Shown here piece by piece: positions 25,386 to 34,152 of a stretch of DNA of 64,000 nucleotides; the stretch's first letter is position 1, and every line of letters begins with the position of its first letter. Under the pieces are notes generated by a model. It was not told the origin of the DNA, ran no database searches, and saw nothing but the letters and a program-made list of their open reading frames with translations. Origin of the DNA: Galactobacter sp052108535 (GTDB lineage Bacteria; Actinomycetota; Actinomycetes; Actinomycetales; Micrococcaceae). The stretch is from positions 62,001 through 126,000 of the forward strand of contig JBQDZM010000003.1 of NCBI GenBank assembly GCA_052108535.1, read 5' to 3'. A program made the translations under genes and the position numbers.

Positions 25386-27839
25386 ATGGCCTCCCGTAAG
25401 TCCCCCCTGCTCAACACTGCCTCGACGCTGGGCAAGATCGTCGCGTTCTTCGCCGCTTCCGCGGTGGCAGGCGTCCTGGTGGCCGGGACCTTGGTCCCTT
25501 TGGCCATCGGTACCTCGACCGCCACCACGGTTGCTCAGGACACCTACGACTCCATCGAGGTGCCTCAGGAGAACTCGCCCGTGGCGCAGCCGTCCTACCT
25601 CTTGGATCGCGACGGCAAGCAGATCGCGAAGTTCTTCAAACAGAACCGCAAAGAGGTCAAACTGGACGACGTCTCCGACTGGATGAAGAAGGCCATCATC
25701 GACATCGAGGATGAGCGCTTCTACGAGCACGGCGGCGTGGATGCGCGCGGCATCGCCCGCGCCTTGTACAACAACGTTTCCGGCGGCGGCCGTCAGGGTG
25801 CCTCCACCATCACCCAGCAGTACGTGGCGAACCTGAACGTCAACGACCAGGTCGCGGCAGGCCTGGACCCGGACGAGGTGGCGCGTAGCGGTAACAAGAA
25901 CATCTCCGACAAGGTCCGTGAGATCAAGTGGGCCAACGAGATCGAAACCAAGATGTCCAAGGACGACATCCTGGGCGGCTACCTGAACCTGGTGCCCTTC
26001 GCCGGTGCCACCTACGGAGTCGAGGCGGCCAGCCAGCGCTGGTTCTCCAAGCCCGCGTCGAAGCTGAATCTCGAGGAGTCGGCGCTGCTGGCAGGGATGG
26101 TCCAGCGGCCCACCCTGTTCAACCCTGCGGCGAATCCCGAGGCATCCATGAACCGTCGCAACGTGGTGCTCGGCACCATGTTGAAGAACGAGGACATCAC
26201 GCAGGAGCAGTACGACAAGGCGGTCAAGGCCAAGATCACCTTGAAGCAGTCCCAGGAAGAATCCGGTTGTGAGCAGGCAGGAGGCAGCGCCTACTTCTGC
26301 GCGTACGTCTTCAACGAGATCAGCAACAACAAGGTCTTCGGCAAGACCAAGCAGGAGCGCCAGAATCTGCTCTACTCCGGCGGTCTGACCATCACCACCA
26401 CCCTGGACTCCAGGTTGCAGAAGGTCGCGGTCAAGGAAGTTGCCAACACCGTTCCCGTGGGAGACACGGGCGGCACCAAGGACGGCATCGGTGCCGGCTC
26501 GGCTCTGGTCACCCGCAACAACAAGACCGGCGAGGTGTTGGCCATGGCCCAGAACACCAAGTTCGGCGACGACCCGGCCAAGCGCAATATCTACACCCAG
26601 ACGAACTACAACACCTCCGGGTTCCAGGGTGGTTCCACGGCCAAACCATGGACGGCCATCGCCTGGCTGGAGGACGGCCGTACCATGGGCAATACCGTGA
26701 ACGGAACACGGCAGAACTATGACGGCGCCAAGTGGAAGGCCTCCTGCGTTCCGGGCGGACAGGCCAGCACCCCAAAATGGCGCGTGGGCAACGCGTCAGC
26801 GGGCACCAACAACGTGATGACCGCCTCAGCCGGCCTGTTCTGGTCCATCAACTCAGTCACCGCGGCTGAGGCACACCAACTGGACCTGTGTGACATCTTC
26901 GACGTACCAAAGCGCCTTGGACTGCTTGACGGTAGCGACACCACCGTCAAGGACCTGGCCGCCAACCCCTCCAACATCATCGGTTCTCACAACGTGACAC
27001 CGCTGGCGCAGGCCAAGGCCTTCGGGGCCTTCGCCAACCAGGGCAAGCTCTGCGACACGACGCCGCTGGTGAAGGTGACCGGCCCCAAGGGCGAGATCAA
27101 ACTGCCCAAGTCCTCCTGCAAGCAGGTGATCGAAGCGGACATCATCAAGAAGCTCAACGGCACCTTGAAGCACATTGCCGGTGATCGCGTTGCACCCGGC
27201 ATCGGGCCCGATATTGCGGGCAAGACCGGTACCAACAACGGCGTCACGTCCACCTGGTTTGCCGGCTACACCTCAGACATCACCACGATTTCCTGGGTGG
27301 GCCGCAAGGACGGCAAGATGCCGAATAACTCCACTGGCGTCTACGGCTTGAACCACGGACTGACCATCAAGGGCGTGCGTCGTGGGGACACGGACTCCTC
27401 GACCTACGCCTCCCCGCTCTGGAAGCGCTACATGACCCAGGTGCTGGACTACTACCCGCACGAGTCCATCCCGTCCGAGGGTCCCTTCAGCCGGAGCCTG
27501 AAGGGCGGAGGAACCTCCTCGACCGGCGGCGGCACCACCGGCACCACCAGGAACTCCACCAACCGTGGCACGCAGCCAGCTACGACACGTGGCGGCACGG
27601 GCAACTCGCGCTCGCCTGAGGCCACCAACGGTGGGGCACCTCAGGAGAACGGCTCCAACGGCGGCGCTTCAAACGGTGGCGAGTCTAACGGCGGTGCTGC
27701 CAACGGTGGCGGCAACGGTGGCGCTTCCAATGGTGGCGGCAATGCTAGCGGCAACGGTGGAGGCAACGACTCCACTCAGCCCACCAAGGCACCGGCCAAG
27801 GAGACTCCTAAGAAGGAAGACAGTGGCGAGGGAAACTGA
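25386..27839 (+). CDS. ponA: Bifunctional class A penicillin-binding protein (PonA2-like)
   Basis: An 817-residue peptidoglycan synthase. One N-terminal membrane anchor (IVAFFAASAVAGVLVAGTLV), a glycosyltransferase domain with IDIEDERFYEHGGVDARGIA near residue 105 and STITQQYVANL, then the transpeptidase domain with SxxK as GGSTAKPWT (Ser about 417), SIN in LFWSINSVT, and KTGT near residue 613. The C-terminus is a low-complexity tail rich in Asn/Gly/Ser (repeated SNGGA/NGGG units from about residue 755). It corresponds to Rv3682. The metallophosphoesterase overlaps its 3' end by 17 bp. Confidence 0.95.
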   Translation: MASRKSPLLNTASTLGKIVAFFAASAVAGVLVAGTLVPLAIGTSTATTVAQDTYDSIEVPQENSPVAQPSYLLDRDGKQIAKFFKQNRKEVKLDDVSDWMKKAIIDIEDERFYEHGGVDARGIARALYNNVSGGGRQGASTITQQYVANLNVNDQVAAGLDPDEVARSGNKNISDKVREIKWANEIETKMSKDDILGGYLNLVPFAGATYGVEAASQRWFSKPASKLNLEESALLAGMVQRPTLFNPAANPEASMNRRNVVLGTMLKNEDITQEQYDKAVKAKITLKQSQEESGCEQAGGSAYFCAYVFNEISNNKVFGKTKQERQNLLYSGGLTITTTLDSRLQKVAVKEVANTVPVGDTGGTKDGIGAGSALVTRNNKTGEVLAMAQNTKFGDDPAKRNIYTQTNYNTSGFQGGSTAKPWTAIAWLEDGRTMGNTVNGTRQNYDGAKWKASCVPGGQASTPKWRVGNASAGTNNVMTASAGLFWSINSVTAAEAHQLDLCDIFDVPKRLGLLDGSDTTVKDLAANPSNIIGSHNVTPLAQAKAFGAFANQGKLCDTTPLVKVTGPKGEIKLPKSSCKQVIEADIIKKLNGTLKHIAGDRVAPGIGPDIAGKTGTNNGVTSTWFAGYTSDITTISWVGRKDGKMPNNSTGVYGLNHGLTIKGVRRGDTDSSTYASPLWKRYMTQVLDYYPHESIPSEGPFSRSLKGGGTSSTGGGTTGTTRNSTNRGTQPATTRGGTGNSRSPEATNGGAPQENGSNGGASNGGESNGGAANGGGNGGASNGGGNASGNGGGNDSTQPTKAPAKETPKKEDSGEGN
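27660..27770. repeat. Degenerate GGTGGCxxx repeats coding an Asn/Gly-rich tail in ponA
   Basis: Short imperfect repeats of AACGGTGGCGGC/GCTTCCAATGGTGGC type code Asn-Gly-Gly-(Ala/Gly)-Ser units in the extracytoplasmic C-terminal tail. The tail may span the cell wall; length is likely to vary between strains. Confidence 0.75.
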
Positions 27840-28779
27840 GCGCACGCGGCGTCCGGCCCTGACCGGATTGAACAGGCTGGGTGCGGGTCTCGGCGCGGCC
27901 ACTGCTGCCGGAGTAGGCGCCCTGGCCCTGGCTAATGTGCAGACCCGGAACTTCGTGGTCAGGGAGGAGAGTCTCGCGATCCTCCCTCCGGGGCAGCAGC
28001 CGCGGCGGGTCCTGCACCTCTCCGACATCCACATGGTGCCCGGCCAAGACGCCAAGACCGTGTGGTTGCGCAGCCTTGCTGAGCTGGAGCCAGACCTCGT
28101 GGTGAACACCGGGGACAACCTGAGTCACCGCCATGGCGTGGATGCCCTGTTGTCCGCCCTGCAACCGTTGATGCGGTTCCCGGGTGTCTTTGTCCCGGGC
28201 TCCAATTGTTACTTCGCTCCTCGGCCCAAGTCTCCTCTGCGGTACTTCCGCAAGGTGGCCCCTGGCGAGGATCCGCGTGGAGAGCGCGACGAGCTCGACT
28301 GGCGGCGGATGCATCAGGCCTTCGCGCTGGCAGGCTGGCATGACGCCAGCAACCGAGCGCTGTCCATGCCCTTGGGCGGAATGCGCTTGGACATCACCGG
28401 TGTGGATGACCCTCACCTGGGATTGGATTCGTTCCAGGGGTGGCCGCGCGGTTCATCGACCGCCGCGGATTCCCCCCACCTGCGCCTGGCTCTGACGCAT
28501 GCCCCGTACCGACAGGTCCTGGACACCTTCGCGCGGGCGGAGCCGGATCTGGTGCTGGCTGGGCACACGCACGGCGGGCAGGTCCGCTCGCCCGGCTACG
28601 GCGCGCTGGTAGCCAATTGCGATCTCCCCACCGGTCTGGCCGCTGGCCTCACCTGGTGGCAGGTGGACGGCCACCGTGTTCCGGTGAACGTGTCGGCAGG
28701 GATCGGCGCGTCACGCTTAGCCCCCTTCCGGGTGGATTGCCCACCGGAGGCGGTCCTGCTGACGCTCACCTCGCGCTGA
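27823..28779 (+). CDS. Metallophosphoesterase (Rv3683-like)
   Basis: A 318-residue calcineurin-like phosphoesterase with an N-terminal hydrophobic segment (GLGAATAAGVGALALANV). Metal-binding motifs are LSDIH at residues 67-70, NTGDNLSH at 96-102 and GHTHGGQ near 250. The third motif reads GSNC at 126-129, where relatives I know have GSND; the Cys is unusual. GTG 27823, after AAGAAGGAAG, overlaps ponA by 17 bp, so the two are coupled, the same pair as in M. tuberculosis. Substrate unknown; a membrane or cell-wall phosphoester is plausible from context. Confidence 0.87.
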   Translation: MARETERTRRPALTGLNRLGAGLGAATAAGVGALALANVQTRNFVVREESLAILPPGQQPRRVLHLSDIHMVPGQDAKTVWLRSLAELEPDLVVNTGDNLSHRHGVDALLSALQPLMRFPGVFVPGSNCYFAPRPKSPLRYFRKVAPGEDPRGERDELDWRRMHQAFALAGWHDASNRALSMPLGGMRLDITGVDDPHLGLDSFQGWPRGSSTAADSPHLRLALTHAPYRQVLDTFARAEPDLVLAGHTHGGQVRSPGYGALVANCDLPTGLAAGLTWWQVDGHRVPVNVSAGIGASRLAPFRVDCPPEAVLLTLTSR

Positions 28780-28806
28780 GCCGACGCCTGAGCCGCAGCC
28801 GAGCCC

Positions 28807-29736
28807 TCAGGCCGTGAACGTCTGACCGGTGAGCAGCTCGTAGGCCTCCACGTAGCGGGCACGGGTCTTCTCGACGATCTCCGTGGGCAAAGCGGGCGGC
28901 TCTTCTCCCGAGTTCTTGTCCCAGCCGGATTCCGGCGAGGTCAGCCAGTCACGGACAAACTGCTTGTCGAAGCTAGGCTGCGCGTGGCCTGGCTCGTAGG
29001 CGGCCGCGTCCCAGAAGCGGGAGGAATCCGGGGTCAGGACCTCATCGCCCAGGGTGATGACGCCACTGACGGGATCCAGACCGAACTCGACCTTGGTGTC
29101 TGCCAGGATGACGCCGCGGTCGCGTGCGATCTCCTCGGCCACCGTGTACACCTTCAAGGTGAGGTCACGCAGCGTGGCGGCAACGTCCTCGCCCACGCGA
29201 GACACGGTCTCGGCGTAGGTGATGTTCTCGTCGTGCTCGCCGACCTCGGCCTTGGCACTTGGTGTGAAGATGGCCGGATCCAAACGAGAACCGTCCACCA
29301 GCCCTTCCGACAACGGCTGGGAGCAGACCGTCCCGGAGACCTTGTACTCCGCCAGGCCGGAACCGGTCAGGTATCCACGGGCGATGCACTCGATGGGGTA
29401 CATGTTCAGCCGCTTCACGATCATGGCGCGGCCAGCAACGGCCTCAGGCACTTCGGTGGAGATCACGTGATTGGGCACGTCGACCAGCTGCTCAAACCAC
29501 CACAGGGACAGTTGCGTCAGGATGGCGCCCTTGTCCGGGATGGTGGTGGAGAGCACGAAGTCGTAGGCGCTGATGCGGTCAGAGGCCACCACCAGCACGC
29601 GGTCGGCCGGGCCGTCACCCTCCGGCTCGTAGAGGTTCCTGACCTTGCCGGAGTAGACATGCTTCCAGCCGGGCAGCTCCGGCGCGGAAGCCGAGAAGCC
29701 TGCACCTTGTCCCAACGCCGAGTTCTGTTCAGTCAC
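28807..29736 (-). CDS. purC: Phosphoribosylaminoimidazole-succinocarboxamide synthase
   Basis: A 309-residue enzyme of purine synthesis that joins CAIR and aspartate using ATP. KHVYSGKVRNLYEP at the N-terminus is the SAICAR-synthetase ATP loop, and MYPIECIARGYLTGSG is PROSITE-like signature sequence for PurC. EFGLDPVSGVITLGDEVLTPDSSRFW completes the active site. Its GTG start overlaps the purD stop as GTGA, so it is coupled to purD. Confidence 0.97.
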   Translation of the reverse strand: MTEQNSALGQGAGFSASAPELPGWKHVYSGKVRNLYEPEGDGPADRVLVVASDRISAYDFVLSTTIPDKGAILTQLSLWWFEQLVDVPNHVISTEVPEAVAGRAMIVKRLNMYPIECIARGYLTGSGLAEYKVSGTVCSQPLSEGLVDGSRLDPAIFTPSAKAEVGEHDENITYAETVSRVGEDVAATLRDLTLKVYTVAEEIARDRGVILADTKVEFGLDPVSGVITLGDEVLTPDSSRFWDAAAYEPGHAQPSFDKQFVRDWLTSPESGWDKNSGEEPPALPTEIVEKTRARYVEAYELLTGQTFTA

Positions 29737-31004
29737 AGGACGATCTTCCCTTCGGCGGCCTTCGCCGCGATGTCGGTGCGATGGTGCGAGCCTTCCAGCT
29801 GGATGCCTTCCACCCCACGGTAGGCCTTGGCCCGGGCGTCTGCCAGATCATCGCCCAAAGCGACGACGGCAAGGACGCGGCCACCTGCGGAGACGATACG
29901 TCCGTCCGCGTCCACCGCGGTGCCTGCGTGCAACACACTGACGTCCGGGAGAGCCTCGGCCGCGTCGATTCCCGTGATCGGATCACCCTTACGCGGCGAG
30001 GCGGGGTAACCCTCCGCGGAGATCACCACGCCCACGGCGGGGCGCGGATCCCATTCGAGCTCCGTCACGGCGTCCAATTCCCCGCGGGCAGCCGCCTGCA
30101 GCACCCGGCCGAAGGGGGAACGCAGGCGCTGCAGCACGGGCTGCGTCTCGGGGTCGCCGAAGCGGACGTTGAACTCGATGACCTTCAGGCCGCGGCTAGT
30201 CACGGCGAGACCGCAGTAGAGGACGCCAACGAACGGCGTTCCACGGCGGGACATCTCCTTGAGCGTGGGGCGCGCAACACGATCCATGACCTCGTCCACG
30301 AAGCCCTCCGGCAGCCAGGACAGGGGCGTGTAGGCGCCCATGCCGCCGGTGTTGGGGCCCTCATCGTCGTTATCGATGCGCTTGAAATCCTGCGCGGGAG
30401 AGAGCGGGACGGCGTTGGTGCCGTCGGAGAGCACAAAGAGGGAGACCTCTGGGCCGTCGAGGAACTCTTCGATGACCACCTTGGAGCCGGCTTCGAAGCA
30501 CGCAGCGGCATGGGCCAGCGCTTCGTCGCGGTCCGAGGTGACGACCACGCCCTTACCCGCGGCCAGACCGTCGTCCTTCACCACGTGGGGGGCGCCGAAG
30601 GCGTCCAAGGCGTCCGCGACCTCGTCCACGGTGGTGGCGACGCGAGCCATGGCGGTCGGAACCTCTGCTGCGGCCATCACGTCCTTGGCGAAGGCCTTGG
30701 AGGCCTCCAGCTCTGCGGCCGCCTGGGAGGGGCCGAAGACGTCGAACCCGGCCGCGACGAGGGCGTCGGAGACGCCAGCGGCCAGAGGCGCTTCGGGGCC
30801 CACAACCACCAGGTCAGACTTCAATTCCTGGGCCAGTGCCGTCACGGCCGCAGGGTCTGAGGCATTCACCTGGTGAACGGGGACGTCGCGAGCGATGCCC
30901 GCGTTCCCGGGTGCCGCATGCACCTCGGTCACCGAGGGGTCTCTCAGCAGGGTGGTCACAATGGCGTGTTCGCGGCCGCCGGGGCCGATGACGAGAACCT
31001 TCAC
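29733..31004 (-). CDS. purD: Phosphoribosylamine-glycine ligase
   Basis: A 423-residue ATP-grasp enzyme that makes GAR from phosphoribosylamine and glycine. It begins VKVLVIGPGGREHAIV from GTG 31004, shows HVVKDDGLAAGKGVVV in the ATP-grasp domain, and EFNVRFGDPETQPVLQRL is the GARS signature. A TAGGCT element 8 nt upstream suggests a leaderless start. It is divergent from the asparaginase gene with overlapping promoters and is the first gene of purD-purC. Confidence 0.97.
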   Translation of the reverse strand: MKVLVIGPGGREHAIVTTLLRDPSVTEVHAAPGNAGIARDVPVHQVNASDPAAVTALAQELKSDLVVVGPEAPLAAGVSDALVAAGFDVFGPSQAAAELEASKAFAKDVMAAAEVPTAMARVATTVDEVADALDAFGAPHVVKDDGLAAGKGVVVTSDRDEALAHAAACFEAGSKVVIEEFLDGPEVSLFVLSDGTNAVPLSPAQDFKRIDNDDEGPNTGGMGAYTPLSWLPEGFVDEVMDRVARPTLKEMSRRGTPFVGVLYCGLAVTSRGLKVIEFNVRFGDPETQPVLQRLRSPFGRVLQAAARGELDAVTELEWDPRPAVGVVISAEGYPASPRKGDPITGIDAAEALPDVSVLHAGTAVDADGRIVSAGGRVLAVVALGDDLADARAKAYRGVEGIQLEGSHHRTDIAAKAAEGKIVL

Positions 31005-31033
31005 GAGCCACGAGCCTACCGGCAGCCTAGCCT

Positions 31034-31039
31034 TAAGAT
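31034..31039 (+). promoter_or_regulatory. -10 element TAAGAT, 7 nt before the asparaginase ATG
   Basis: TAAGAT, 7-nt gap, ATG 31047: leaderless. The opposite-strand TAGGCT of purD lies only about 15 bp away, so the two promoters share their upstream region. Confidence 0.55.
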
Positions 31040-31046
31040 GAAGATC

Positions 31047-32087
31047 ATGTCTGCCTCGTCTGCGCCCCTGAACACCTCCACCACTCCCGCCGGTCGGCAT
31101 CCGCTGACCGTGGCCGACTGCGTGGAACTCGCGACGCTGGACCGCAACGGCGTGATCGAATCACGTCATCTGGGCGTCCTGGCCGTGGTGAATGCCGCAG
31201 GTGAGACCATCGCCTCGCTGGGCAACCCGGCGGCGACCACGTACCCGCGTTCCAGTCTCAAGCCCTTCCAAGCCATTGCCTCCCAGCGTGGTGGAGCGGG
31301 CTTAAGCGGGGAACGCCTCTCCATCGCCTGCGCCTCCCACGTCGGGTCACAACGCCACCAGGATCTGACCCTGGCGATGCTGAAGGACGCCGGGCTAGAT
31401 GAGTCCGCGCTGCGTTGCCCCACGGCCTGGCCGCAGGACACCGAAACGTTCCACAGCATGATCCGAGCGGGCCAGGAGAAGAACCACCTGGCGTTCAACT
31501 GCTCAGGTAAGCACGCCGGGTTCCTCACCGCCTGCGTGAACTCCGGCTGGGACACCGAGACCTACCTCTCCCCTGATCACCCGCTGCAGCGCGAGGTGAT
31601 CTCCGTCGTGGAGGAATACACGGGAGAACCCGTTGGCAACGTGGCCGTGGACGGCTGCGGTGCCCCCGTACCGCAGATCAGCGTCACCGGGCTGGCCAGG
31701 GCCGTCTCCCGGCTGATGACCGCCCCGGAATCCGACCCGGCCGGCGCGGTCGCCCCCGCCATGCTCGCTCACCCGTGGGCCGTACACGGCGAGGGGGCAG
31801 AGAACACCGTGGTCATGGAGCGCCTCGGCGTGGTGTCCAAGCTCGGCGCAGAAGGCGTGCTGATCCTGGGGACCCGCTCCGGTACTGCGCTGGCCATGAA
31901 GATGATGGACGGCAACTCACGCGCCAATACTCTGGTGGGGCTGTCCGCACTCGTGGCCCTGGGTGAACTGAATGCCGCAGAGGTGGCCTCGGTCCTGACC
32001 GACGTCGTGAAGCCGGTCCTGGGACGCGGCGAACCCGTGGGCGCCATGCGGGCCACCGACGCCGTCACGACGCTTGTCCGAGCCTGA
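31047..32087 (+). CDS. Asparaginase, AnsA/L-asparaginase II (PF06089) family
   Basis: A 346-residue protein of the Rhizobium-type L-asparaginase II family, not the E. coli AnsA/B type. The N-terminal nucleophile region is YPRSSLKPFQAIA, and SIACASHVGSQRHQ, NCSGKHAGFLTACV and DGCGAPVPQISVTGLARA are the conserved serine, SGKH and DGCG blocks. It hydrolyses asparagine to aspartate and ammonia. ATG 31047 is supported by the -10 spacing. The SCP2-like gene follows after 3 bp and is probably co-transcribed. Confidence 0.9.
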   Translation: MSASSAPLNTSTTPAGRHPLTVADCVELATLDRNGVIESRHLGVLAVVNAAGETIASLGNPAATTYPRSSLKPFQAIASQRGGAGLSGERLSIACASHVGSQRHQDLTLAMLKDAGLDESALRCPTAWPQDTETFHSMIRAGQEKNHLAFNCSGKHAGFLTACVNSGWDTETYLSPDHPLQREVISVVEEYTGEPVGNVAVDGCGAPVPQISVTGLARAVSRLMTAPESDPAGAVAPAMLAHPWAVHGEGAENTVVMERLGVVSKLGAEGVLILGTRSGTALAMKMMDGNSRANTLVGLSALVALGELNAAEVASVLTDVVKPVLGRGEPVGAMRATDAVTTLVRA

Positions 32088-32090
32088 ACC

Positions 32091-32465
32091 GTGGCCGTCA
32101 AACGCAGAATCGACGCGGCCAGCGGCCGCGAGGCCGTGCGCACCTGGGCGAGCGCCACGTCGTCGGGCACAAATGTCCCCCGACCGGTCACGGCGACGGC
32201 CGTGCGCTACCTGTTAGAGGAACTCTCCGAGGTCGCGGAGGGGAACTCGGTGGAAGTGCGCGTGCCACCATACGGTGTGACCCAGTGCATCGAGGGGCCC
32301 AGGCACACCCGCGGCACACCACCGAATGTGGTGGAGACCGACGCAACCACCTGGCTGCAGTTGGCCACCGGCCGTCTCCAGTGGGCGGACGCCGTGGCCA
32401 CGGCCAAGGTCTCCGCTTCCGGGACGCGCGCGGACCTGTCAGACGTGCTTCCCCTCACCCGCTGA
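32091..32465 (+). CDS. Sterol-carrier (SCP2-like) family protein
   Basis: A 124-residue protein from GTG 32091, three bases after the asparaginase stop. VEVRVPPYGVTQCIEGPRHTRGTPPNVVETDATTWLQLATGRLQW is the core of the actinobacterial sterol-carrier-like family (Rv0807 type), which in mycobacteria precedes purF and purM. No catalytic residues are evident. A lipid-binding role is only a family label. Confidence 0.8.
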   Translation: MAVKRRIDAASGREAVRTWASATSSGTNVPRPVTATAVRYLLEELSEVAEGNSVEVRVPPYGVTQCIEGPRHTRGTPPNVVETDATTWLQLATGRLQWADAVATAKVSASGTRADLSDVLPLTR

Positions 32466-32493
32466 CGGAACACCGCCCAACGGTCAGCGGCGA

Positions 32494-32499
32494 TAGAAT
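32494..32499 (+). promoter_or_regulatory. -10 element TAGAAT, 7 nt before ATG 32507
   Basis: TAGAAT with a 7-nt gap to the ATG: leaderless transcript for the two-TM protein and purM. Confidence 0.6.
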
Positions 32500-32506
32500 C
32501 GGAGCT

Positions 32507-32890
32507 ATGCCCATCTCCGGTTCCTCCCCCGAGACCCCTGTGCCAGCAGCCTCCACGGGCCACCGCACCGTCTCGGTGCACCTGCGCACAGCCCCCAAGA
32601 TCTGGCCGTTCCTGGTCACCGGCGCCGTGGTCGGTGCCCTGATCGCCTTCGTGGTCACCTGGCTCTCCCACGCCGACCTCGTCGCCGCGTCCCAGGACGG
32701 GAGCACCGAGCATTCCTTCGCCTCCACCTACGGATTCATGCTGATGATCTTCGGTGTGCTGTGCATGGGCGTGGCCGGTCTGCTCTTCCTGCTGGTGGAT
32801 CGGCTGGGCAGACGCCGCCTGCGCACCGTGGACATGATCGTGGAACCCGTCACCGATGAGGGCGAGGACACCGCCCCCGTGAAAGAATGA
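32507..32890 (+). CDS. Two-TM membrane protein coupled to purM, unknown function
   Basis: A 127-residue protein with a Pro/Ser-rich cytoplasmic N-terminus, TM1 IWPFLVTGAVVGALIAFVVTW (about residues 34-54), a short outside loop, TM2 FMLMIFGVLCMGVAGLLFLL (about 75-95) and a basic then acidic C-terminal tail ending EGEDTAPVKE. Its stop overlaps the purM ATG as ATGA, so it is translated together with purM. It occupies the position where purF normally stands in actinobacteria. I do not recognise a family. Confidence 0.8.
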   Translation: MPISGSSPETPVPAASTGHRTVSVHLRTAPKIWPFLVTGAVVGALIAFVVTWLSHADLVAASQDGSTEHSFASTYGFMLMIFGVLCMGVAGLLFLLVDRLGRRRLRTVDMIVEPVTDEGEDTAPVKE

Positions 32891-34032
32891 GCACTATGAG
32901 CACCCAGCATGAGCCCACCGGGATCACTTACGCCCAGGCCGGCGTCGACGTCGAGGCCGGCGACCGCGCCGTTGAACTGATGAAGGCGAAGCTGTTGGCC
33001 ACGCACGGGCCCAACGTGCTGGGGGGTGTGGGCGGCTTCGCTGGCCTCTATGACGCTTCCGAACTGCTCCAGTACCGCAAGCCGTTGCTGGCCACCTCCA
33101 CCGACGGCGTGGGCACCAAGGTTGCCATCGCGCAGGCCATGGACATCCACAACACCATCGGTTTCGACCTGGTCGGCATGGTCGTGGACGACATCGTGGT
33201 GGTGGGCGCCAAGCCGTTGGTGATGACCGATTACATCGCCTGCGGGCACGTGGTGCCGGAGCGCATCGCCGGAATCGTGGCCGGTATCGCTGACGGCTGC
33301 AAGCAAGCCGGCACTGCGCTGGTGGGCGGCGAGACCGCGGAACACCCGGGCCTTTTGGGTCCCGATGAATACGACGTGGCCGGCGCCGCCACGGGTGTCG
33401 TCGAGGCCGACGCACTGCTGGGCCCCGAGCGCGTCCGTGAGGGCGATGTCGTGATCGCCATGGCTTCCTCCGGCCTGCACTCCAACGGCTACTCCCTGGT
33501 CCGCCGCGTGATCGCTTCCGCTGGCTGGGCCCTGGACCGTCACGTCGAGGAATTCGGCCGCACCCTCGGCGAGGAACTCCTGGTTCCCACCAAGGTTTAC
33601 GCCGCTGACTGCCTCGAACTCATCAACAGCCTGAACGTGGATGGGGCCGCACCCGTCCACGGTTTCTCCCACATCACCGGTGGTGGCTTCGCAGCCAACC
33701 TGGCCCGCGTCCTCCCCACGGGGCTGGCCGCCACCGTGGAGCGTTCCACCTGGGAGCTCCCCGCCGTGTTCCGCACCGTCTCCGAACTGGGCGGCGTTCC
33801 ACAGGCCGACCTGGAGCGCACCCTGAACGTTGGCGTTGGCATGGTCGCCATCGTGGAGGCCTCGGCCGCCGACGCCGCAGTGGCGCTGCTGAACGCCCGC
33901 GGAGTGAAGTCTTGGGTGGTCGGCTCGGTCACGTCGCTCTCCGACGAGATCCTGGCGGATCCCGAGACCGTGCAGGGCGCCAAGGGCGTGGACGGCGGCG
34001 CTGTGCGCCTGACGGGCTCCTACGCCGCCTGA
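32887..34032 (+). CDS. purM: Phosphoribosylformylglycinamidine cyclo-ligase
   Basis: A 381-residue AIR synthase. ITYAQAGVDVEAGDRAV, ATSTDGVGTKVAIA, DLVGMVVDDIVVVGAKPLVMTDYIA and LVGGETAEHPG are the family blocks, and FSHITGGGFAANLARVLP is the AIRS C-terminal signature. It closes the imidazole ring in purine synthesis. ATG 32887 overlaps the upstream stop; ATG 32896 is an alternative. purF, the usual partner, is not adjacent. It ends at a 54-bp perfect palindrome. Confidence 0.97.
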   Translation: MSTMSTQHEPTGITYAQAGVDVEAGDRAVELMKAKLLATHGPNVLGGVGGFAGLYDASELLQYRKPLLATSTDGVGTKVAIAQAMDIHNTIGFDLVGMVVDDIVVVGAKPLVMTDYIACGHVVPERIAGIVAGIADGCKQAGTALVGGETAEHPGLLGPDEYDVAGAATGVVEADALLGPERVREGDVVIAMASSGLHSNGYSLVRRVIASAGWALDRHVEEFGRTLGEELLVPTKVYAADCLELINSLNVDGAAPVHGFSHITGGGFAANLARVLPTGLAATVERSTWELPAVFRTVSELGGVPQADLERTLNVGVGMVAIVEASAADAAVALLNARGVKSWVVGSVTSLSDEILADPETVQGAKGVDGGAVRLTGSYAA

Positions 34033-34044
34033 TCTGTTGTCTCT

Positions 34045-34098
34045 ATGGCCGACGGGGTCGGTTCCGTCCGCGCGGACGGAACCGACCCCGTCGGCCAT
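34045..34098. terminator. Perfect 54-bp palindrome between purM and the sirtuin gene
   Basis: The left 27 bp, starting ATGGCCGACGGGGTCGG, and the right 27 bp, ending CCGACCCCGTCGGCCAT, are exact reverse complements with no spacer. It sits where two convergent genes end, so a bidirectional terminator is the obvious role, although there is no T tract. Confidence 0.85.
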
Positions 34099-34152
34099 TG
34101 CACACCGCTTAAGGACCTTGCCCCCAACGGACTGGTCACATAGGGCTGGTCT

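Noticed and set aside
32728..34098. 456-codon open frame antisense to purM
   Set aside because: Shadow of purM; its start lies in the 54-bp palindrome.
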